Positions 52,064-59,969 of a stretch of 64,000 nt of DNA are shown here, piece after piece (the first letter of the stretch is position 1; the number at the start of each line of letters is the position of its first letter). Source of the stretch: Ustilago trichophora (taxonomy: Eukaryota > Basidiomycota > Ustilaginomycetes > Ustilaginales > Ustilaginaceae). The notes under the pieces were generated by a model that made no database searches, was not told where the DNA came from, and was given only the letters and a program-made list of their open reading frames with translations. The position numbers and the translations under genes were made by a program. The stretch covers positions 1,070,608 to 1,134,607 of the forward strand of contig OOIN01000012.1 in assembly GCA_900323505.1 (NCBI GenBank), given 5' to 3'.

Positions 52064-52271
52064 GACGAGCGCAAAACGCTTAACTGAGCGCGCGCCTGTA
52101 TTCCGAAAGCCGAAATTTCTCCACGCTGCATTGAAGAGAGCGAATGCACCTCGAGATTGCTCAGCCAAATTAAGCAACCTACCATCATCACCATCATCAT
52201 TGCATTCCATCAAAAGCATACATTGCATACATTTGATATTGGCCACCAACGCACCACCCCATTCATTGTCC
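51526..52271. promoter_or_regulatory. Divergent promoter region of copies B and C, with a (GA)n tract and a retroelement-leader-like segment
   Basis: The two genes are head to head. The region contains an uninterrupted (GA)n run at about 52025-52062, and GCTTAACTGAGCGCGCGC at 52078-52095, which nearly repeats GCTTGACTGAGCGCGCGC at 56205-56222. On the minus strand (51990-52016) it reads CATCATCATCC followed by a CACTGTCCTCGC-type block, as in the leader repeats before the retroelement. Upstream ATGs exist in both directions, so the true starts and any leader introns are uncertain. Confidence 0.55.
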
Positions 52272-52306
52272 ATGGCCACCAACGCACCACCCCACTCATT
52301 GTCCGT
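52241..52306. repeat. Tandem 33-bp duplication at the start of copy C
   Basis: Two 33-bp units (52241-52273 and 52274-52306) differ at two positions. In the frame of copy C each encodes an 11-residue ATNAPPHSLS-type unit, so the duplication places an alternative start codon (ATG at 52272) at the join. Confidence 0.9.
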
Positions 52307-55300
52307 GCTGGAGCCCGTCCACCTGATGCAATCAGATTCAACTTTTACCGCATCGACGGCATCCACGCCATTCATACCATCTCGCAGACTTGACTACGAA
52401 GCCCTCTGGTTCCATTTGAATCATCTCATCCAGACACAGCAACCAACCACTTCGGAGCTCACTTCTTCGTCTCAAGCGCAACTTCCGGACTGTGTGCTAA
52501 ACTCGCTTGGCGACATTGTCCTTGTGCTCAATCAGGCTTTGCGAACCTTTTATCCTCTCCAAGATGCACACAAGCATGCCATCCTCACCTACGTTCACCA
52601 ACTTTTCGCTTGGATCGATTCTTGCTCAAATGTATCCAACACACTCGAGCCCTACAGCGCACTTCTCGCCTCTCGTCCCTCACAAGCACCAAACGCTTCG
52701 GTCACAACGCCGAGTCCCACCCGTCGACAAGCACTCAAACTTGCCAACAGCGCACAACGCGTCGATCCCAGTCTCTGGACCGAACTCTGTGAGCATGTAC
52801 AGGACGCTCGCCGATACTACACCAGAGTGCAGCAAGCTCGCGATTCTAAATTGGCCGCCGTGCATCTCAGCACATTGCAAACCCACATCGACGGGTTCTT
52901 GTCCATCCTCAAAATGATCCGCATCAAGCTCCGGCATGTTTTTCCGAATCTTTCCACCGCTTCACTTGAATCGCAAGACGCTAGTGCCCACATCATGCAA
53001 GCGCTCGACAAACTTGCATCGGGCGGTACGTGCTCACCAGACGAAGCTGTCTCCTACCTCATTCTTTGTCTCCCAGCCTCTAACTCAAGTCCAGATCGAT
53101 CCGAGGACAATCCAGAACTCGAGCGCCACTTTGCTCAACAACTTCAGAGAACCTATCGAGGCGATGCGCCGGCTCGTTTCCTTCGATTCGTCAACAATGT
53201 GCACAGACATTTTACCAAGTCGGTCGAGGGTGTGCCTGTCTTTGACTCGTACTTGAAGGGCACCTCGATCGTACAGTCAAGCGGCACTGGCAAGACACGC
53301 TTGGTTCTCGAGCTTGCCAAAAGAGCTCCTCTTCTCTACGTCTGTGTACGTCGCAAAGCGCCTCATCAGCGTTCCAGCGTTAAGAACGGCTTCCCTCTCG
53401 CAGAGCAAAACCTATTTGAATTCTTTCGCGATGCCACCTCAGGCACTACGGCTTCTTGTGATCTTCAGGTGGCTGCCTTTATTGGTGCCTGGTTCGAGAC
53501 CCTTAGCTCGAAACTCAATGAATACACCACAGCTCAGGACAAGTACCTCTTCCTCGTCCAACTCAATGACTTTGGTGGTCCAGGCTGCAGTCAACGCCAA
53601 CCCTTTTTCAACACAGTGCTTGTCGCTGCCCGCCTCAAATTAGTCCAGACTACAACGACATCTTCATCTACTGGCCAAACGTGCGTCTTCAGCGCTTGCC
53701 TTGATACCGCCGTGTCTGACCTTAGCCATCAACTCGGCCCGGTTCGAGACTGGCTATGGGACCATCACAAAGTCGAATATCAATCTCTTGGTATCGAACG
53801 CCCCCCCGTCTTCGTTGCATTTGATGAATGCGTCGACCTCATTGTGCCCAAGTCTGGCCGCAGTGCAGACGATCATCAACTTAACAGCCTTCGTCGAGCC
53901 TGGCACCACATGCTGCAACTCGAGAAGAAGCAGGACAACGTCACCTTCTGGCTGCTCCTTCTCAGTACCAACACAGGCGCAGCTCAACTTATCGAACCCC
54001 AGGATCTTCAAGCCTCAGCGCGGGCACCAGAAAAGCAGCCCTTGCCCGTTTTCATCGGACTGGGATTTGACGTTCTGCGAAGCGATCGGCCTAGGCTGGA
54101 TAGCCCCAATGACGTTTCCAATGTACGGCACTTGCGAAGCTACGGTCGTCCTCTGTGGGGTTCGCTGCCGCTGGAAACATTCTGGGAGGTGGCCGAGTTC
54201 AAGCTGCTTGGCGCAAAAGAATTTAACGCCAATGATGCTGTGCTGTGCTACAATCTTTTGGCCTCGCGACTGGCGCTGCGGCTTGTCCCAACCCATCATG
54301 GCGACTCGGCCCTCTTTGGCGAGCAAAAGTCGCTGATTACCCGATCCATTGATCGACATATGCGCATTCTCCACCAAGTCATTCAACATACTAGTTTGGC
54401 CATCGTCACGCCGTCAGAACCTGTGCTGGCCGTCGGCGCTGCAAACATCATGCTCGCCGCTCCGAGCAGAGACGGCGAATCCGACCCCATGCCGGCTTAC
54501 GCCAAGATCATCGACACTTTCACCACGCAGTGCCTTCCCACGCTGGGCGCAGACCTTCTTAGAGGGACGCATGGCGAATTTATGGCACGTTTCGCCCTCA
54601 TGGCTGCCTGGGATGCAGTCAAACTTCCTCTGTTGCAAAGCGAGAAATCTGGTCCCGCTTCCGTTGTTGCTCGGCCAGTACTATTGCAATCTTTCTTGAA
54701 ACAACTTGCAACACTTGACCAACAAGGCAGCTCTGTAATTAACGATGCCATCCATGCCGTTTGCCAACAGGTCCGCAATCGGCTTTTCCGTTCCAGCCAA
54801 CCAAATATTAGCGCTTATAACCGTAACACCGATGGCAACAGCAATAGCGACGAGGATGTGGGCGCATGGCTCAACTTCACCCACTTTGACACACTCCCCC
54901 ATGGGATCAGCTGCATCTCGCCCGACTATCTGTGGTACTGTTGGAAGCGCGGCGTTGCTATTCAGATGGCTCACGGCCAACCGGGTGTCGACGGTATCAT
55001 TCCGATCTTTGTAGGTCGACTCTCGCAAAAGTTCCGAGCGCCTGATCAGAGCCACTTGCAGGCTGATGAGGTTGACGCAATCGACGAGCGCCAGGTCGCT
55101 CGACAAATGACCTACATTGCATGGGAGGCTAAATACAGAGACCAGGCTATGAGCCGTGCAGAGGCTTCTGACCAAGCCAGGAGTGGACCGACCTTGCTGC
55201 TCGCAGCATGCGATGCCGATTTGCATGCCCAGATGGATGCCGCTGATAGCAGCACGCCTTTGAGACAGCCGCTTACGCGTGCCAGTCTTGTTACCGTGAT

Positions 55301-55679
55301 TGCTGATCTGGGCACAGAACAGGCTTTCTCCGATGGCAGAAATCTTCAGCCACGAGCTGACTTGGTAACGCAAAGGGATGGCAGTCATACATTCCTACGT
55401 CTTTGGATTCGGGGCATCAAAGATCCGCAGGTGTACCCATGCTTTGATGTCCTGGGCATTCGGGCTAAGTTGACGGCACTCTTCAAGACCGTGACAGACA
55501 CACCTTCGTACGAAGAGGACAACAAGATTCCTTCGATCATGTGGAATTCGGAAGCGCATCCCGAGTCTCAATCACATGTCAGCGATGGGCCTCCGCCATC
55601 CTCGTTGCCCTGGTCATCTTGGTCCGGACCTCCAGCCGACGGCGAAAGCGATTACGACGGGGAGCCAATGGATCTCTGA
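52272..55679 (+). CDS. Crinkler-like P-loop NTPase fused to a PD-(D/E)XK-type nuclease, copy C (intact)
   Basis: An ORF of 1135 residues from the ATG at 52272; the frame is open back to an ATG at 52131, which would give 1182 (the numbering used here). N-terminal helical region about 1-370. RGDAPARFLRFVNNVHRHF leads to Walker A SIVQSSGTGKTRLVLEL (about 378-394). Then DLQVAAFIGAWFE, Walker B VFVAFDECVDLI (about 560), LLLLSTNTGA (about 605, sensor-like), SYGRPLWGSL and SEPVLAVGAANIML. The C-terminal block has WYCWKRGVAIQ, Asp954 in GVDGIIPIFVG, and Glu999-x-Lys1001 in AWEAKYRD, giving a D...ExK active-site pattern. This is the only copy with all residues intact. No signal peptide. A cytosolic or nuclear ATP-driven nuclease or effector role is inferred; Crinkler-type proteins combine the same two domains. 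Confidence 0.78.
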   Translation: MATNAPPHSLSVLEPVHLMQSDSTFTASTASTPFIPSRRLDYEALWFHLNHLIQTQQPTTSELTSSSQAQLPDCVLNSLGDIVLVLNQALRTFYPLQDAHKHAILTYVHQLFAWIDSCSNVSNTLEPYSALLASRPSQAPNASVTTPSPTRRQALKLANSAQRVDPSLWTELCEHVQDARRYYTRVQQARDSKLAAVHLSTLQTHIDGFLSILKMIRIKLRHVFPNLSTASLESQDASAHIMQALDKLASGGTCSPDEAVSYLILCLPASNSSPDRSEDNPELERHFAQQLQRTYRGDAPARFLRFVNNVHRHFTKSVEGVPVFDSYLKGTSIVQSSGTGKTRLVLELAKRAPLLYVCVRRKAPHQRSSVKNGFPLAEQNLFEFFRDATSGTTASCDLQVAAFIGAWFETLSSKLNEYTTAQDKYLFLVQLNDFGGPGCSQRQPFFNTVLVAARLKLVQTTTTSSSTGQTCVFSACLDTAVSDLSHQLGPVRDWLWDHHKVEYQSLGIERPPVFVAFDECVDLIVPKSGRSADDHQLNSLRRAWHHMLQLEKKQDNVTFWLLLLSTNTGAAQLIEPQDLQASARAPEKQPLPVFIGLGFDVLRSDRPRLDSPNDVSNVRHLRSYGRPLWGSLPLETFWEVAEFKLLGAKEFNANDAVLCYNLLASRLALRLVPTHHGDSALFGEQKSLITRSIDRHMRILHQVIQHTSLAIVTPSEPVLAVGAANIMLAAPSRDGESDPMPAYAKIIDTFTTQCLPTLGADLLRGTHGEFMARFALMAAWDAVKLPLLQSEKSGPASVVARPVLLQSFLKQLATLDQQGSSVINDAIHAVCQQVRNRLFRSSQPNISAYNRNTDGNSNSDEDVGAWLNFTHFDTLPHGISCISPDYLWYCWKRGVAIQMAHGQPGVDGIIPIFVGRLSQKFRAPDQSHLQADEVDAIDERQVARQMTYIAWEAKYRDQAMSRAEASDQARSGPTLLLAACDADLHAQMDAADSSTPLRQPLTRASLVTVIADLGTEQAFSDGRNLQPRADLVTQRDGSHTFLRLWIRGIKDPQVYPCFDVLGIRAKLTALFKTVTDTPSYEEDNKIPSIMWNSEAHPESQSHVSDGPPPSSLPWSSWSGPPADGESDYDGEPMDL

Positions 55680-56110
55680 CAGAAACCTCAAAGCAAGCAT
55701 AATATCTGCACCTTTCAATGGCTGTCGGTGCGGCGGATGATTCGAGGATTGGGCGCTGTAACGAGCTAGGATAAATGACTTTTGTTAAGCAAAGGCAGAA
55801 ATGGTAGGAATGATGAGTCGCATGTGTTGAAAGGATGATGATGGATGGGAGTGAAAGAATTTGCTGAGTCGCAACGAGCTTTACCTGCTTGTGGCATGAC
55901 ACGCAAGCGAACTTGAGACAAATTGTCGATCCAGCCGATCTGCCCGGTTTGCTCAGGTATCGGTGAGCCTCGGACAGATGCGTGACTAATGCATGAATCA
56001 CGTTACTTCCGTGCCTCCACGATGTGGTGCACAGACAATGATCTGTATGAGAACAGGGCGTACAGCATATTTCCTACCTCAGTGAACACATTAAGACGCT
56101 GTAACAGGCT

Positions 56111-56311
56111 GGAGTAGCGGATATAATTCGCTTGTTTCAATGCGTCGTGTCGGCCGGGTAGCTCAGTCTCACAAAATCTCGGCATTCGGCGGACGAGCGT
56201 GCACGCTTGACTGAGCGCGCGCACACTCGTCAACACACACTCTCTTCTCTCTCTCTCTTCTTCTCTATCATCATCATCCAAACACTGGCCTCGCAAGGCA
56301 GTGTTTTTTTT
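56111..56311 (+). repeat. Leader direct repeat, unit 1
   Basis: It begins GGAGTAGCGGATATAATTCG, passes through a CTTGACTGAGCGCGCGC block and a CT-rich tract with ATCATCATCATCC, and ends with AACACTGGCCTCGCAAGGCA and a T-run. It repeats, with divergence, at 57154-57406. Confidence 0.8.
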
Positions 56312-57153
56312 CATTTTCTTCCAACATTGCTGGCTTTGACAAGCTCCCTCCAGCACACACATACCTCACAGCACAAGCGCTGCCTTTCTTCACGGCCTCA
56401 CGATCGCTTACGGTCCTTTCAACCCGTACAACGCATCCGACACGGTTTTCGACAATTCTCCCACTTTCCCAATCGTTTCCAGCCCGGTTTTTGTGCGCAA
56501 TACGGTCGACATTAGCTCGTGGAACGGTTTCTCCCTCATCACCGGTCCTGGCCCTTCTCTTTTCCTTCCGATCACTCCAACCTCGTCTCCGGGTCTTTGG
56601 TTCTCTCCTCGACATTCCCTCCACCGCCCAACACAACTTTGCGCATCCGCGCATCCGTCAACACCTCCAACCGTCACCATACCGATAGCACGCCGCCTCT
56701 ACTTCGACACGGCCTTCCCTTGTCGGTCTTTGACCCTCTCTGCTGCCATTTGGCAGTTCAACCTCATCTTGGCCTCTGCTTGCACGCCGTCTCTCTTTCC
56801 CTGCTTCCCCCTCGCCGTGCACACGGCTGTCGTACCTGCTTGCCCGTGCGCTTGCAGAACGACCGTCTGGATTTGATCCCTGGACGTTAAAGACATCTCT
56901 GGTTGGCAGGTGCACGTCCTGGCTGAGACACACGTCCCCTGCTTGACACACAGGGAGCACTCCCGAGTGAGTGGTTCTGCGGCCGGCGAGCCCAGATCTC
57001 GAACGTGTTTGCCTTCAGTGGCTTCAGCTGGGTTCAAGTCCCAAGTGTCTCACGGTAGGCTTGCCGTCGCAACGTGCATCTTGTTGGCGTGGTCTGGCAC
57101 ACCCGTTGTCCCGAGTCGCGGTTTTTTTGTTACTTGTTTTTGTTGCGGTTTTT

Positions 57154-57406
57154 GGAGTAGCGAATGTAATTCGCTTGTTTCAATGTGTCGTGTCGGCCGA
57201 GTGTCTCAGCCACACAGAATATTCCGGCTTTCGGTAAAGCACGTGCACACGCGCTCAGTCGAGTGCAAAAACACCGGCTTTCGGCAAAGCTCGTGTACAT
57301 GCGCTCAGTCGAGTGCGCGCACTCGTCTCTCTCTCTCTCTTGTTTCTCTTCTCTCTCTTCTCCATCATCATCATCATAACACTGGCCTCGCAAGGCAGTG
57401 TTTTTC
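57154..57406 (+). repeat. Leader direct repeat, unit 2
   Basis: It has the same order of blocks as unit 1 (GGAGTAGCGAATGTAATTCG, TTTCAATGTGTCGTGTCGGC, CT tract, ATCATCATCATC, AACACTGGCCTCGCAAGGCA). It is longer because a block of about 50 bp (CGGCTTTCGG...GCGCTCAGTCGAGTGC) is itself duplicated at about 57220-57320. Confidence 0.8.
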
Positions 57407-57460
57407 TCTTACACTTCATCCTCGACACTGCCGACCGCAACAAGAGCGCTCGGCATCATC

Positions 57461-57830
57461 ACACTTTCTTTCCAGTGGCGTACGACCTCTTCCCCGCCGT
57501 TTTTCTCCTGGCGGCCGGTCATACGCCGTTCTTTCACAAATTTGCGACATTTTCAGCCATTTTCTTTTCGGATTTGCATTTCAATCGGTCGACACAAGCC
57601 TGCCGGCAGCCTCTCGCTTGCTCTGCCGATCGCGCAAAGCGTTTCGACATCATCACGTTTCTTTGACGGTCTTACGACCTCTCCCCAACAGTTTTGTCTT
57701 TGGCGGCCGGCCTTATACCCTTGCCACAATTTCTCGGCATTTCCCCCCCCTTTTTTCCAATTGGACTCGCAATCCAAACGGTTGACACAAGTCTACGGCG
57801 CAGTCTCTCGTTTGCTCGCCACCCAAGCTG
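57461..57830 (+). repeat. Imperfect ~190-bp tandem repeat in the leader
   Basis: Two consecutive units share CATCATCAC.TTTCTTT, then ACGACCTCT.CCC, GGCGGCCGG, TTCTCGGCATTT-like blocks and GA CACAAG.CT..GGC followed by TCTCG.TTGCTC. The divergence between units suggests an old duplication. Confidence 0.65.
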
Positions 57831-58718
57831 GAGCGCATCCCCGCCTTCCAGTTCGTCTCAATTTCCTCCGTCTCCTGCCTTCAGGATCTCGACAACACTC
57901 TCGCACACTCAAGGTTGGTTCCGCAAAAAGACGGTCTGCCCAACGCCTCATCCAAGAAGCACATCAACATCCACGAGGACGCCAAGACTTGCGGTGCCAA
58001 AGCCTCCACCGTCAACGCTTGTGTGCAAATTCTCACCTGACTCTCGTTCTGTACTGGCTCTTCAGCCGCGTCCACCACCACGGGCTACTCAGATCCACCA
58101 ACCGGCCCGCCTACCTAGCGCCCTCGGCTCACCATGATCTCTTCGTCTCTGCTCGCCTCACGGCTCGAGCGCATTCTGGCTCTCGCCATCTCCTGCCAGT
58201 CCGTGGCTCTCTCTGCTGCGCCTGCAGCTGTCTGTCCCTTGCTTGCCAGGTGAACTCGGCTGAGTACACTTGCGACACGCAACACAGGCCGTCCCCTTGG
58301 TCCAGGACGTAAAAGACTTCTCAGCGCTCGCGCGAGACTCACCCTGCTTGCGAAGCAGCCGTCACTCGTTGTCCAGTTAAGCCTGGCAGTGACCGTCTCC
58401 TTTCATCCAGGGATGTTAAAGACATCCTCGTTTAGGTGCACGCCCTGGCGAGAACAGCCCAGGAGAGGAGAGCATTTCTCCGCCTCAGGCTCGACAAGGC
58501 TCTGACCCTCTCGGCAGAGTAACAACTCCCCGGTCTGACCACCGGAAGGCCTTCGTAGGGCTGTTGCTGCGGGCGTGCAGCATCTTGAGAGTTCAAGCAG
58601 TTCCCCTTTTTTTCCTTTGTTTTGACGTGCTGGCTTGCTGCCGTCACCCAATCTTTCCCTCTGCGATCCTGACCTGACTGGCTTGGCCCGCTGTCACGAT
58701 CTCGCTCTCCAGACCCCT

Positions 58719-59969
58719 ATGTCGAAGCACAAGACTTGCCGGCGGTGCAAGTCTTCGCTTCCAACCTCCTCCTTCATCGGCGCCCGCGGTGGTCAAGTGC
58801 AGACCTGCTCCGACTGTCGGGCTCTTCTGCGTCGTGGCTCACATCTAACCACGCCCAGCAACCTCTCGAGCCCTCCATCCACTAACCGCAGCTGCGGCTC
58901 ATCGAGGCACTCCTCCTCCCCTCTTTCGGCTCACATGGCGCACTCGACTGGCAACATAGGCAATTTTGCCTCTGCCTCCTCAGTCGCAGCCCTCGAGCAA
59001 CAGGTCGAGCGGCGCTTCGACCATCTCAGCTCCCAGCTTTCGTCGCTCCTTAGCGCTTTTCAAGCCTCCCGGGTCTCTCAGCCCCCTTCCCCGGCGCCGG
59101 TCCCCCCTTCTGCCCTGCCAATCTCTTCGCAAGCGCTATCCCCCCTCCCTCAGGCTCAGTCGGCAGCAGCGCCGGCACTCACCTCTGCTGGTCAGCCTGA
59201 CACAGTCGGTGAGTTGCCGTTCCTTTCTATCTCTCGTTGCTTCGCCTGGGTCCCTGCCAACGTCGTCTCACTTGTCGAACGCAACCAGCTTCGACCCAAG
59301 CAGCTGGTCAAACTTTGCAACCCGGAATCGCGCGTCTCCAAAGAGCCGACGCAAGAACAAGGCTTCACACTCGGCTCTGGCGGTCTTCTCTCCCTGGTAC
59401 AGGAGACAACCGATACTCGCACCTCTAATTTCGTCAAAGCGATTCCAAACATTGCTGCCCTTGCCCAAGTCTGGCTGGTTTATACAGCCATTCGAGTTCA
59501 CCACACAGGCGACACCGCACTCAACGAGGCTCTGCTCGCCTATCTCGAGCACCTCATTGAGTGCGACCATCTCTACACCTGGCGAGCCGTGGCCGACTAT
59601 CATCTTGCCATCTGCCGCCAGTGTTTTGGCACCGGCGCTGTTCAGGCGTGGTCTTCTTACGATCCTCAAATCAGCAGTCGTGTTCTATTTCCCTTCCTAA
59701 AGGCCCCCCTTCAGCCGACCATCCGAGGCGAGTCGAGCAACACTGGTGCTCGACAACAACCAGCTGCACGTGCCCCCAACCGACTCAATAAGAGCATCGC
59801 CGTGGCTGGGTCCTTCGATCCCTGCAGAAGGTTCAACGCTGGTCAACCATGTCCAGGCTGCAGTCGTCATCACGCTTGCCTGCACTGCCAGCAGAAGCAC
59901 CCAATGACGCAGTGCCCCTCCTTGGTGGGCAAGTCAGCCACCAACCAGCCACTCAAGAAGGCGAACTAA
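58719..59969 (+). CDS. Gag-like protein of a tyrosine-recombinase retroelement
   Basis: 416 residues from the ATG at 58719 (MSKHKTCRRCKSS); the frame opens at an ATG at 58635. The N-terminus has a CxxC...CxxC zinc pattern (CRRC and CSDC). The middle is Ser/Pro-rich with a coiled-coil-like VAALEQQVERRFDHLSSQL. The C-terminus shows CRRFNAGQPCPGCSRHHACL followed by HCQQKHPMTQCP, a Cys/His array typical of the first ORF of DIRS/Ngaro-type fungal elements. It probably packages element RNA. It overlaps the reverse transcriptase frame by about 120 nt. Confidence 0.8.
   Translation: MSKHKTCRRCKSSLPTSSFIGARGGQVQTCSDCRALLRRGSHLTTPSNLSSPPSTNRSCGSSRHSSSPLSAHMAHSTGNIGNFASASSVAALEQQVERRFDHLSSQLSSLLSAFQASRVSQPPSPAPVPPSALPISSQALSPLPQAQSAAAPALTSAGQPDTVGELPFLSISRCFAWVPANVVSLVERNQLRPKQLVKLCNPESRVSKEPTQEQGFTLGSGGLLSLVQETTDTRTSNFVKAIPNIAALAQVWLVYTAIRVHHTGDTALNEALLAYLEHLIECDHLYTWRAVADYHLAICRQCFGTGAVQAWSSYDPQISSRVLFPFLKAPLQPTIRGESSNTGARQQPAARAPNRLNKSIAVAGSFDPCRRFNAGQPCPGCSRHHACLHCQQKHPMTQCPSLVGKSATNQPLKKAN

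Larger units (their letters stand above)
55680..58718. other. Repeat-rich leader between copy C and the retroelement gag ORF
   Basis: Three kilobases without a convincing protein. It contains two long direct repeats, an imperfect tandem repeat of about 190 bp, two copies of a hairpin followed by T-runs, and recurring GTTAAAGACAT-type blocks. I interpret most of it as the 5' non-coding region of the tyrosine-recombinase retroelement, perhaps with an older truncated copy; the exact left boundary of the element is not visible. Confidence 0.55.
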
